A DNA stretch of 60,349 nucleotides from Candidatus Gastranaerophilales bacterium (lineage in GTDB: Bacteria; Cyanobacteriota; Vampirovibrionia; Gastranaerophilales; Gastranaerophilaceae): assembly GCA_944325145.1 (NCBI GenBank), contig CALYDL010000011.1, forward strand, positions 1 to 60,349. The letters are read 5' to 3'. The notes beneath the pieces are model-generated. The model was given only the letters and a program-made list of their open reading frames with translations, ran no database searches and was not told where the DNA came from. Position 1 is the stretch's first letter, and each line of letters opens with the position of its first letter. Shown in pieces: positions 51,845 to 60,278 of this stretch. Both the position numbers and the translations under genes were made by a program.

Positions 51845-51953
51845 CTTTAAAACTGGGCTTTTTCACCCCAACGCAACAAATTGAACATTTTGTTGCGTTT
51901 AAATTTAACCGCACATTAAAAAAAGCAATGATATTTTACCAATATCAACAATA

Positions 51954-52198
51954 CTTTTAAAATCATCTGTCTTTACCGAAAGGTGAGGCGTCGGGGCGGG
52001 AGTGTCCTTTTTAGAGAATAGACAATTATTTTTTAAAATCTAATCTTCTTAATTAATAACGAAGCCCCGACTCTGAACAGCTTAGGGGACAGATGATTTT
52101 AAAAGAAAAGACTAAACTTATTTAAGCCGCGTTTCTTTCTTTTCCTGCCTATTTTCTTTCTTTGCGTGCGGCGTTTGAGCCAAAGAAAGAAAATAGGC
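51954..52198 (-). repeat. ~246-bp inverted-orientation repeat block, copy B
   Basis: Reverse complement of the block at 46059-46305. Here the 18-base inverted repeats come first (51954-51971 and 52088-52105) and the 52-base stem-loop last (52147-52198), 32 bases before the prepilin start. The orientation thus differs while the flanking 132-bp repeat keeps its direction. Confidence 0.85.
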
Positions 52199-52230
52199 AA
52201 AAAGCAATTAAATAATGAAAGGATAGTTTA

Positions 52231-52965
52231 ATGAAAAAGAAAGCTTTTACACTGGCAGAAGTTTTGATAACTTTAGCAATTATTGGCGTTGTTGCTGCAA
52301 TTTCTATACCATCTGTAATAAGTAATTCCCAACAACAAGAATTTAAAACAGGGCTTAGAAAAGCAGTCAGCGTGCTAAATTCAGCAATAACAATGAATAT
52401 GGCAATAGATGGTGAGAGCCCTTATGAAAATGCAGATTTATATAATTATCTTCAAAGGCACATGAATGTCATAGAAACATTTCCTTATTTATCCAAAAAA
52501 TTTAGCGTTTCTTGCACCGCAGGAACAACCGACTGCACTGCTAATAATTCAGGGTTTTATACTGCTGATGGCATGAGGTATGAATTTTTTAGAAACAAGT
52601 TAGATAAATTCCCTCTACATGAAAACTCTAAAATTTCTGCTTGTGGTGGTTCTACTGACATTACTAATTTGCATCCGGGGGGAACCATTTGTGGTGGTTG
52701 TGGAAGTTATGGCTTAAACAACAACACAGATAATACAACAAAACCGCCTTGTATAATAACGGTTGACATAAATGGTGATAGAAAGCCTAATCCTGCAAAT
52801 GTGAATTGTAAAAGTACTGGCGGTTGTTCTGATGAAAATATTTTTAAATATTCAGATCCGCTTGGAATAAAGTTGATGGATATTTTTTCAATAATGATAA
52901 CAGACAAACAAGCAATCCCCTATGGTGTTGCAGCTCAAAGGGCGATGTATCAGGCTCAAAAATAA
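52231..52965 (+). CDS. Type IV prepilin / pseudopilin-like protein B
   Basis: 244 residues. Leader MKKKA then FTLAEVLITLAIIGVVAAISI with Glu at +5; the residue before the cleavage site is Ala where copy A has Gly. Residues to about 55 match protein A nearly completely, though the DNA differs at many silent sites. The middle carries SCTAGTTDCTANNSG and ICGGCGSYG, and the C-terminus DPLGIKLMDIFSIMITDKQ is shared with the fragment at 1-123. GAAAGGATAG precedes the ATG. Probably a surface or secretion pilin subunit; the variable middle may be the exposed part. Confidence 0.92.
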   Translation: MKKKAFTLAEVLITLAIIGVVAAISIPSVISNSQQQEFKTGLRKAVSVLNSAITMNMAIDGESPYENADLYNYLQRHMNVIETFPYLSKKFSVSCTAGTTDCTANNSGFYTADGMRYEFFRNKLDKFPLHENSKISACGGSTDITNLHPGGTICGGCGSYGLNNNTDNTTKPPCIITVDINGDRKPNPANVNCKSTGGCSDENIFKYSDPLGIKLMDIFSIMITDKQAIPYGVAAQRAMYQAQK

Positions 52966-53340
52966 TGCGTAAGCCAGAGCGAAGCTCAATGCGTTGAGCA
53001 TTGAGCGTAGCTGTTGAATAGCGACGTAGGATAATCAAAGCTTGCGAACGACAACGCTAGTGAAAGTGAGCAAAAGCTTTGATACCCACAGGAGCAATAA
53101 TGCGCAAGCCGTGTGTGTAGCCGTTAAAAAAATGGCAAGACGTTATCGTCTTGCCATTTTTAGGCGAAACCGTACGACACCGCCGTTATGACGAAGTGAG
53201 CGAATGCGAACGAAGGAATGAACAAATCTTAGTAAAAATAAGAAGCGGTGCGACTTTGTCGCATAAGCTCTATTTTTACTGATTTGACAGGCGGAAGAAG
53301 TAATGCGCAAGCCAGAGTGTAGGCAGGAGTGTTGAACTCC
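52963..53340 (+). repeat. Repeat module downstream of prepilin B
   Basis: Same order as after prepilin A: AATGCGTAAGCCAGAG motif, a stem-loop (GCTCAATGC/GCATTGAGC, 52984-53006), an ATCAAAGCTT/AAGCTTTGAT repeat, the 15-base-stem hairpin (about 53129-53162), and the module with the 50-base nested palindrome (53231-53280). It ends with another GCGCAAGCCAGAG motif and a third stem-loop with arms GGCAGGAGT/ACTCCTGCC (about 53323-53345). 53071-53299 is identical by eye to 47201-47429. Confidence 0.85.
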
Positions 53341-53376
53341 TGCCGAAACTGTTGATTTTAATTATCCTTTCAAATA

Positions 53377-53404
53377 AAAGACCTGATAATTTTATCAGGT
53401 CTTT
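53377..53404 (-). terminator. Rho-independent terminator of purA
   Basis: AAAGACCTGATAA (53377-53389) pairs with TTATCAGGTCTTT (53392-53404). It lies just after the purA stop on the minus strand and is followed there by TTTTA. Confidence 0.8.
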
Positions 53405-53408
53405 CCAT

Positions 53409-54707
53409 TTATATTTTTTCTTTAAATATCGTTTGTTCTCTATCAGGGCCTGTTGAAATTATTTTAATTGGAACATTTAAGTAGCTTTCTAAATATTCAA
53501 GATAAACTTTCGCATTTTCCGGAAGTTCATCATAATTTTTAATTTGAGTAATATCAACATTCCAGCCTTTAAAAGTTTTATAAACGGGTTCAAAATCATA
53601 ATGTTCAACAACATTTGTAGGGTATGATTCTGTTATATCGCCTGTTTTTTTGTTTCTGTAAGCTATACAAAGTTTAATTTCATCAAATGTATCAAAAACA
53701 TCTAATTTTGTAAGGGCAACAGCTGTTATGCCGCCAACAAGTACGCTATATTTTGCAATAACGCCGTCAAACCAGCCGCATCTTCTTTTTCTGCCTGTTG
53801 TAACGCCAAATTCAGCGCCTATTGTTTGAATTTTGTCGCCAATATCATCTGTTAATTCAGTTATAAAAGGCCCTTCGCCAACACGTGTCATATAAGCTTT
53901 AAAAACACCAATTGCTTCTTCAATTGTTCTTGGCCCCATGCCGCCCCCAACAGCTGCACCGCCTGCTATTGGGTTTGAACTTGTAACAAACGGGTATGTG
54001 CCATAATCTATATCAAGCATAACGCCTTGTGCGCCTTCAAAAAGAATGGTTTTATTTTCTTTTGCATCTCTTAAAACATCTTGCCAATCAAAACAAACGT
54101 AAGGTGCAAAAAGTTCTTTATATTCTCTCAATTTTTCAAGAACTTCATCTTTTGTATATGTTTTAAGCCCGTAAACTTTATCTAAAGTTTTATTTTTAAG
54201 AGGAAGAATTATATCTAATTTATTGTTTAAGGCTTCATCATTGAATAAATCTTCAATTCTAATGCCTATTCTTGCATATTTATCAGTGTATGTCGGGCCA
54301 ATGCCTTTTTTTGTTGTACCGATTTTGTTTTTGCCCAAATTGTCTTCGCCTGCACCATCCAAATCAATATGCCAAGGCATTGTAATATTTGCTAAAGGGC
54401 TTATTTTAAGGTTTTTTTCAAACTGTTCTTTTTTAACCCCTTGTGCCATTAATTCTTCAATTTCATTTTTAAAATTTTCAGGGTAAATTACAACGCCTGC
54501 GCCTATGAAGCAAGTTTTATTTTCATATAAAATGCCTGACGGAACAAGGTGAAATTTATATTTAACATTATCTACAACAACGGTGTGGCCTGCATTGCAG
54601 CCGCCTTGGTATCTTATAATAAAATCTGCGTTACTCGCAAGTAAATCCGTAATTTTTGCTTTGCCTTCATCGCCAAATTGGGCACCAACTACAACGGTAT
54701 TTTTCAT
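53409..54707 (-). CDS. purA: Adenylosuccinate synthetase
   Basis: 432 residues. The phosphate-binding start is VVVGAQFGDEGKAKITD (the family usually has QWGDEGKGK, so F for W and A for G here), then YQGGCNAGHTVV and TKLDVFDTFDEIK. It joins IMP and aspartate using GTP, in the branch to AMP. Length is normal. Leftward gene, divergent from cysS across 71 bases. The two substitutions in the GTP loop are conservative and I expect full activity. Confidence 0.97.
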   Translation of the reverse strand: MKNTVVVGAQFGDEGKAKITDLLASNADFIIRYQGGCNAGHTVVVDNVKYKFHLVPSGILYENKTCFIGAGVVIYPENFKNEIEELMAQGVKKEQFEKNLKISPLANITMPWHIDLDGAGEDNLGKNKIGTTKKGIGPTYTDKYARIGIRIEDLFNDEALNNKLDIILPLKNKTLDKVYGLKTYTKDEVLEKLREYKELFAPYVCFDWQDVLRDAKENKTILFEGAQGVMLDIDYGTYPFVTSSNPIAGGAAVGGGMGPRTIEEAIGVFKAYMTRVGEGPFITELTDDIGDKIQTIGAEFGVTTGRKRRCGWFDGVIAKYSVLVGGITAVALTKLDVFDTFDEIKLCIAYRNKKTGDITESYPTNVVEHYDFEPVYKTFKGWNVDITQIKNYDELPENAKVYLEYLESYLNVPIKIISTGPDREQTIFKEKI

Positions 54708-54778
54708 AATTTATCTCATCCTTAAATTTTATCCGAAATATATTTTACTATGAAAAAATTTTATAATAAAATAGCTGT

Positions 54779-56173
54779 ATGCTAAAACTTTTTAATACGT
54801 TCACAAATAAAATTGAAGAATTTAAACCTATTGAAGAAAATAAGGTTAAAATGTATGTTTGCGGCCCAACCGTTTATGATAAAGCACATTTGGGGCATGC
54901 AAGGTGCTATATTACTTGGGATGTTTTATACCGTTATTTAAAATTTTTGGGGTTTGATGTCACATACGCAAGAAACGTAACCGATGTTGACGATAAAATT
55001 TTAAAAAAAGCAGATGAAAAAGGCGTTAAACCGGAAGACATCGCAAAAGAATTTTATAATTCATACATAAATTCAATGAACGAATTAAACGTTTTAAGGC
55101 CTGATATTGAACCATTTGCAACAAAAACACTATCTGAAATGATTAATATGGTAAAAGAATTAATCAATAAAGGCTATGCTTATGTTGCGGATGATGATGT
55201 TTATTTTGAAGTTTCAAAATTTAAACCCTATGGCGCATTATCAAAACAACCTTTAGATGATTTAATGGCAGGGGCAAGAGTTGAAGCGGATAATAAAAAA
55301 CATTCGCCACTTGATTTTGCACTATGGAAAAAAGATGAAACCCACGGGTTTAACTGCCCTTGGCATAAAGGCCGCCCCGGCTGGCACATTGAATGTTCAT
55401 CTATGATAAGAAAACATTTAGGAAAAACAATTGATATCCACGCAGGCGGAGCTGACCTTAAATTTCCGCACCATGAAAATGAAATTGCTCAATCTGAAGC
55501 TGCAAACGGCGTAAAATTTGTTAATTATTGGCTTCATAACGGCTTTGTTACCATAAATAAAGAAAAAATGTCTAAATCGTTAAATAATTTCTTAACGATA
55601 GATGACATTTTAAAAGCTTATGATTCAAATACAATAAGGTTTTTCATTTTAACAAACCACTATAGAATGCCTGTTGAATTTAATGATGAAGCGCTTTTAT
55701 CTGCAAAAGCAGGCGCAAACCGCCTTATAAATTCAATTAAAGGGGTTCAATTAACAGATACAAAAGATGAGGCTTCAATTGAAGAATTTAGATGTGCTAT
55801 GGATGAAGATTTAAACACATCTAAGGCGCTTGCAGTTTTGTTTTCTTTAGCAGATAAATTCAAAAAAACAAAAGATGTAAAATTTGCAAACACTCTAAAA
55901 TATTTAGCAGAAGTTTTAGGCTTTAATTTTGAATTAAAAAATAAAGAATTAACAGATGCTGAATTAAAAGAACAAATTTTGCCTCTTTATAAAACATTTA
56001 ATATTAATGAATATGAAAACCCGAAAAATGCTTTATCTCAAATTTTAGAAACAAGAAAAGAAGCAAGAATGAATAAAGATTGGGCAAAATCTGATTTAAT
56101 TCGAGATGAATTATTGAAATGCAAAATTACAATTAAAGATTTAAAAGAAGGTTCAACTTGGGAAATTCTTTAA
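54779..56173 (+). CDS. cysS: Cysteinyl-tRNA synthetase
   Basis: 464 residues, class I synthetase. Zinc-ligand Cys in MYVCGPTVYDKAHLGHARCY with the HIGH-equivalent HLGH, the second zinc site in GRPGWHIECSSMIRK and HAGGADLKFPHHENEIAQ, and KEKMSKSLNNF as KMSKS. Charges tRNA-Cys. It overlaps rsmI by 16 bases. Normal length. Confidence 0.98.
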   Translation: MLKLFNTFTNKIEEFKPIEENKVKMYVCGPTVYDKAHLGHARCYITWDVLYRYLKFLGFDVTYARNVTDVDDKILKKADEKGVKPEDIAKEFYNSYINSMNELNVLRPDIEPFATKTLSEMINMVKELINKGYAYVADDDVYFEVSKFKPYGALSKQPLDDLMAGARVEADNKKHSPLDFALWKKDETHGFNCPWHKGRPGWHIECSSMIRKHLGKTIDIHAGGADLKFPHHENEIAQSEAANGVKFVNYWLHNGFVTINKEKMSKSLNNFLTIDDILKAYDSNTIRFFILTNHYRMPVEFNDEALLSAKAGANRLINSIKGVQLTDTKDEASIEEFRCAMDEDLNTSKALAVLFSLADKFKKTKDVKFANTLKYLAEVLGFNFELKNKELTDAELKEQILPLYKTFNINEYENPKNALSQILETRKEARMNKDWAKSDLIRDELLKCKITIKDLKEGSTWEIL

Positions 56174-56979
56174 TAAAAGGCGCAATTTATGTTGTTGCAA
56201 CGCCCATTGGAAACTTTGATGATATTACATTAAGGGCAATTGAAACCTTAAAAAATGTTGATTTAATTGCAGCTGAAGACACAAGAACAACAAGCGTTTT
56301 ATTGGAACATTTTGGAATTGAAACAAAGCTTTCAAGCTATCATAAATTTTCAGAATGCGAAAAAACAAATTCCCTAATTGAATTTTTAAAAGAAGGAAAT
56401 TCTCTTGCCCTTGTTTCAGATGCGGGCACTCCCTTAATTTCAGACCCCGGGGGAGTTTTAATTAAAAGTGCAATTGAAAACAATATAAAAATAATTCCAA
56501 TTGGGGGAATTTCTGCTGTTATAACTTTTTTATCAACCATTTCAAAAGATGGCGAAGATTTTAAATTTGTTGGGTTTTTGCCCAAAATTAAAAACCAAAT
56601 TGAAAAAGTTTTAGAGGATAATAAATTTGAAAATTTAATTTTTTATGAAAGCCCGAAAAGAATTAAAGAAACAATTGATATAATTGAAAAACTAAACCCA
56701 AACGCCATTTTTTCAATAGGAAGAGAATTAACCAAAAAATTTGAAGAAATTAAAACAGGAAACATTTCAGAAATCAAAAAATATTATGAAACAAACACCT
56801 TGAAGGGTGAAATTGTTTGTATGGTTCATAAAAGCAAAGAAAATAAAGAAGATGAAAAAATAAAACAAAAGGTGAAACTCTTAAAAGAAGAAGGCTTTAG
56901 CTTAAAAGACACGGTTAAAATTTTAAATATAACAGATAGTATCAACAAAAATAAAATAAAAGAATTTTTTATTGATTAA
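56158..56979 (+). CDS. rsmI: 16S rRNA (cytidine-1402-2'-O)-methyltransferase RsmI
   Basis: 273 residues from TTG 56158, with AAGG upstream inside the end of cysS. Tetrapyrrole-methylase fold with YVVATPIGNFDDITLRAIETLKNVDLIAAEDTRTT near the N-terminus, LVSDAGTPLISDPGGVLI and FYESPKRI. It methylates the ribose of C1402 in 16S rRNA with SAM. The lysine-rich tail (about 225-273) fits the family's C-terminal domain. The start is not ATG, which is unusual but decided by the ribosome-binding site. Confidence 0.95.
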   Translation: MGNSLIKGAIYVVATPIGNFDDITLRAIETLKNVDLIAAEDTRTTSVLLEHFGIETKLSSYHKFSECEKTNSLIEFLKEGNSLALVSDAGTPLISDPGGVLIKSAIENNIKIIPIGGISAVITFLSTISKDGEDFKFVGFLPKIKNQIEKVLEDNKFENLIFYESPKRIKETIDIIEKLNPNAIFSIGRELTKKFEEIKTGNISEIKKYYETNTLKGEIVCMVHKSKENKEDEKIKQKVKLLKEEGFSLKDTVKILNITDSINKNKIKEFFID

Positions 56980-57061
56980 ATTTTGTAAAAAGAAGAAAAA
57001 AATTAATCAAAAATAAAAGTTCAGGGGTTTTATAAAAGCGTTAACATTTTGGTTTTAGTTC

Positions 57062-57502
57062 ATGAATACAATCAATTTTCAACCAACAGGAATATACCCT
57101 CAAATAGCAAAAAACCCTAATTTGCTTAATTCTTCCGCAAATAATAAGGAAGAAGCCCCTGTTTGGGAAGATAAAAAATATAAAATTAAAAAAACAGCAA
57201 TTGAAGCCCTTGTAATTGGCGGAATTGCTGCTGCTGCCGGTTTTGGCATTTATTATAACAAAGGAATTAAAGCCATAAAATTAAAAGAAAAAGTTATTCC
57301 AAAACTCCCTGAAAAGAAAACTTTTGAACAATACGTTAAAGAAAAAGCCTTTACCTACAAAGAAAAAGCATTTGTTGAAAAAACGTATAAAGAAGGCGTG
57401 AAATTTGAAAAAAATATTGTGGGCAAAATTCATAATGGCCTAAAATCAATAAGCGATTTTTTCAAAAACAATTTTTATAGCTATAAAACACCGCCAAAAT
57501 AA
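57062..57502 (+). CDS. Small membrane-anchored protein of unknown function
   Basis: 146 residues. It starts MNTINFQPTGIYPQIAKN, has one membrane-like segment (about 45-66, AIEALVIGGIAAAAGFGIYY) and then a lysine-rich part. The start resembles in style the 73-residue protein at 42694 (short N/I/P-rich leader), perhaps a lineage-specific family. No recognised domain. The ribosome-binding site is not obvious. Confidence 0.55.
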   Translation: MNTINFQPTGIYPQIAKNPNLLNSSANNKEEAPVWEDKKYKIKKTAIEALVIGGIAAAAGFGIYYNKGIKAIKLKEKVIPKLPEKKTFEQYVKEKAFTYKEKAFVEKTYKEGVKFEKNIVGKIHNGLKSISDFFKNNFYSYKTPPK

Positions 57503-57544
57503 TTTCTGCTTATCTTCTTTTTAAATTTATGCTAGTATTTTTTT

Positions 57545-58501
57545 ATGACGGTAATAAAAAATCTTGCGTTTTGCGATAAAAACAAATTAAAAAACCTAAA
57601 TTCTTTTGTTGAATCGGAACTTGATTTATCTGTCTTTTACCCTTTTCCGGTTGACTTTTTGCACAATTTTTTGCCGTTTGGTTTAAAATTTTTGAATGAA
57701 TCCTTTGTTGCAATTGAAAATAAAAAAATCAAGGGTTTAGTGACGGTTGCAAAAGCAGGTAGAAAAAAAATTAAAATAAAAAGGCTTTTGTGCGAAGAAA
57801 ATTCAACCGAACAAGGAAAACTTCTTGTTAATTGCGTTGTAACTTCTTTTTTATCAAAGGGTGTTGAATCTTTTTTTGTAATTATTGATAAAAGAAACCT
57901 TCCTGTTTTAACCATGTTTAAAACGGCTTTAGGGTTTAGCCCCCTTGCTTTTGAAACAATTTATAAAACAGAAGTGAAAGATGTTTTAGTTGGAAAAGAC
58001 GATGTTAATTTTGACCATATAAGGCGCAAAATTTCATCTGACAACAAAAAAATTGCAAAACTTGTGAATGAAACAATGAATTCTTACCAAAAGGCAACTT
58101 TTTCAAAAGAAGCTTTTGATTTTAAAGTTAAATTGGGTTCAAACCTTGAACAATTTGTTGTATATGACAGAAACAAAGAAGATTTATTAGGCTATTTTTC
58201 AATTTTAAAATTAAATAAAGTTGATTACCTTCTTGATTTTGTTGTTATGAAAGGTTATGAAGGCTATTTTACAGATATTGTTAAGTATGCAAAAATTCAC
58301 CTTTTAAAGAAAAATAAATTTAATTCGCTTTTGATAAGAATAAAAAGCTATTATTCAAACTACAATGAATTAAACGAAATTTTAAACATTGAATATCAAA
58401 CAAGCTTTGAAAATGAAATTTTGGTGAAAGATTTTCTTATTCCAAAAAAACAATTTTCTTATGAAAGAATGATTTTTAACGATGCAACGCCTGCATTTTA
58501 A
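57545..58501 (+). CDS. GNAT-like acyltransferase-type protein of unknown function
   Basis: 318 residues. Residues about 40-140 follow a GNAT-like order (VAIENKKIKGLVTVAKAG ... LLVNCVVTSFLSKGVESFFVIIDKRNLPVLTMFKTALGFSPLAFETIY), and a second similar half may span about 170-310 (QFVVYDRNKEDLLGYFSILK). The acetyl-CoA loop is not clear, so this is a fold guess. Its stop overlaps the stop of the converging gene at 58498 by 4 bases. Confidence 0.55.
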   Translation: MTVIKNLAFCDKNKLKNLNSFVESELDLSVFYPFPVDFLHNFLPFGLKFLNESFVAIENKKIKGLVTVAKAGRKKIKIKRLLCEENSTEQGKLLVNCVVTSFLSKGVESFFVIIDKRNLPVLTMFKTALGFSPLAFETIYKTEVKDVLVGKDDVNFDHIRRKISSDNKKIAKLVNETMNSYQKATFSKEAFDFKVKLGSNLEQFVVYDRNKEDLLGYFSILKLNKVDYLLDFVVMKGYEGYFTDIVKYAKIHLLKKNKFNSLLIRIKSYYSNYNELNEILNIEYQTSFENEILVKDFLIPKKQFSYERMIFNDATPAF

Positions 58502-59421
58502 TTAATTTCATTGGGTTTTGATTTTAAAATAAAAATTTCAGAATCATCTTTTTTGTTATCACCTAAAACAGAAAAGCCCAAAATATCTGTCATAAATTTG
58601 CTTGTATTTTGAATTAAATCAAACCTTGCTTTGAAAGTGGATGTTACAAGCGCTTTATTGTAATATTCCATATTGCTCATTGAATTCAATTTTAAATATG
58701 AACCCTCGCTTGTTTTTTTGTCTGTTTGGGCGTCAAAAATAATTAAAAAATCTGTTTTAATTGCATCTTTATTATTTTGAATTCTAACCGTTTTAATTGC
58801 TTCTAAAATATAGGTTATAATATCATCAAAATTGTTTGGCCATAAGCCTGAAATAAAAGCAGAATCGCCGTTTTTAACAACAGATAAATTTGGCAGCCAC
58901 TGTTTTATAAGGGTTATAAAGTTGTTATAGCCCCTTTGTTTTGCATCCGCTAAATTAATTGCATTTGTTGAAGCTATAATTTCATTTATAAAATCAATTT
59001 TAAATTTTATATAAACAGAAAAATATCTATACCCCATAATATCCACAACCATTTCTCTGTGGAGTTCTTCATTAACCTTTTTTTGCAAAATTTGTTTTTT
59101 TACAAGGTCTTTAATGTCATATCTTCTATCAAGTGCTATCATTAAATCTTCAAGCCTTGCAAAAATAAAAACAACAACGCACAATATAAGCCCCATTACA
59201 AAATAGCCGTATTCTGCAATGTGATCGCCCTGCACTTGGGTTGTCGGGAAATTAGCTGTTATTGGCTGAATGAAAAAATCAAAAATCATTGCCAAACTGT
59301 TTGCAAAAGGAAAATTAAAAAACCTATAAAACCAAAAAAGAAGGTATAAGGCAGCAAGCCCTAAAGTTGTAACCTTTAAGATTTGAAAAAGGGCAAATAA
59401 TGTAAAATAAAGTTTCTTCAT
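58498..59421 (-). CDS. Membrane protein of unknown function
   Basis: 307 residues. Two membrane segments (about 8-32 and 70-91), with a soluble C-terminal part (about 95-307) containing DIMGYRYFSVYIKFKIDF, NGDSAFISGLWPNNFDDIITYILEAIKTVRIQ and FLIIFDAQTD. The order of a D-I-x-G-[FY] strand, GDS and a following helix is loosely like nucleotidyl cyclases, but metal-binding residues cannot be confirmed. The start overlaps the panC stop as ATGA, so it is co-transcribed with panC. Confidence 0.6.
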   Translation of the reverse strand: MKKLYFTLFALFQILKVTTLGLAALYLLFWFYRFFNFPFANSLAMIFDFFIQPITANFPTTQVQGDHIAEYGYFVMGLILCVVVFIFARLEDLMIALDRRYDIKDLVKKQILQKKVNEELHREMVVDIMGYRYFSVYIKFKIDFINEIIASTNAINLADAKQRGYNNFITLIKQWLPNLSVVKNGDSAFISGLWPNNFDDIITYILEAIKTVRIQNNKDAIKTDFLIIFDAQTDKKTSEGSYLKLNSMSNMEYYNKALVTSTFKARFDLIQNTSKFMTDILGFSVLGDNKKDDSEIFILKSKPNEIN

Positions 59422-60278
59422 AGCTCCATATTGTCGATTAATCTTACTTTAACTTCAGGGGTTTTTGCGGCAATTAGCATTAAAGCCCTATCATTAATTG
59501 TATCAATTTTTGTGAAATCTTCAAGAGAAACAATTTCTATATAATCAACATCAAACCCTTCTAGGTAGCTAAATGCAGTGTCGATTAAAGTTTGAGCTTC
59601 TTTTATTCCTTTATCTTTAAGTTCTTTTGCTTTTTTTAGCGCTAAAGATAAATTAACCGCTTTTTTTCTGTCATTTTCAGACAAATAAGTATTTCTGCTT
59701 GAAATTGCAAGCCCGTCTATTTCTCTTACAATGGGGCATTTTTTAATTTCAATATCAAAATCAAGTTCTTCTACCATTTTTTGAATTATAAAAAGCTGCT
59801 GAGCGTCTTTTTGCCCAAAATAGGCTCTATTTGGTTTAACCAAATTAAAAAGCTTAGATACAACTGTGCAAACGCCGTCAAAATGCCCGGGGCGAGATTT
59901 GCCGCACAAGCAGTTTACATATTTATAAGGGGGGCAAACAAGCGTGGTTTCTTTTTCTTCAAAATAAATGTTTGTATACATTTCCCTTGGGCTTGGCGCA
60001 AAAACAACATCGGCGCCCCCTTCTTTTGCAAGTTCAACGTCTTTGTCTAAGGTTCTTGGGTATTTGTCGTAATCTTCATTTGGCCCAAATTGTGTTGGGT
60101 TTACAAAAACAGAAACAACAACAATATCATTTTCCTTGTTTGCAGCTTTAATTAAACTTTTATGGCCACTATGGAGTGCTCCCATAGTAGGAACAAGCCC
60201 AATTGTGCCATTTAAACTTTTAAGATAAGATTTTAGTTCTTTCTTTGTTGATATAACTTTCAAATTCTTCACATTCAT
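59418..60278 (-). CDS. panC: Pantothenate synthetase
   Basis: 286 residues. Motifs: GLVPTMGALHSGHKSLIKAA, VVSVFVNPTQFGPNEDYDKYPRTL, RPGHFDGVCTVVSKLF and AISSRNTYLSENDRKKA. It condenses pantoate and beta-alanine using ATP, giving pantothenate for coenzyme A. The start at 60278 overlaps the end of panB by 59 bases; a later start would cut the N-terminal strand of the fold. Normal length. Confidence 0.97.
   Translation of the reverse strand: MNVKNLKVISTKKELKSYLKSLNGTIGLVPTMGALHSGHKSLIKAANKENDIVVVSVFVNPTQFGPNEDYDKYPRTLDKDVELAKEGGADVVFAPSPREMYTNIYFEEKETTLVCPPYKYVNCLCGKSRPGHFDGVCTVVSKLFNLVKPNRAYFGQKDAQQLFIIQKMVEELDFDIEIKKCPIVREIDGLAISSRNTYLSENDRKKAVNLSLALKKAKELKDKGIKEAQTLIDTAFSYLEGFDVDYIEIVSLEDFTKIDTINDRALMLIAAKTPEVKVRLIDNMEL

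Noticed and set aside
46385-52965. Diversity-generating retroelement acting on the prepilin genes
   Set aside because: No reverse transcriptase, no template repeat and no adenine-specific variation pattern; the genes differ at many kinds of sites.
47092-53345. Integron-type cassette array (attC sites)
   Set aside because: Stem-loops follow genes, but matching 7-base core sites (RYYYAAC and GTTRRRY pairs) are not seen and no integron integrase is in the window.
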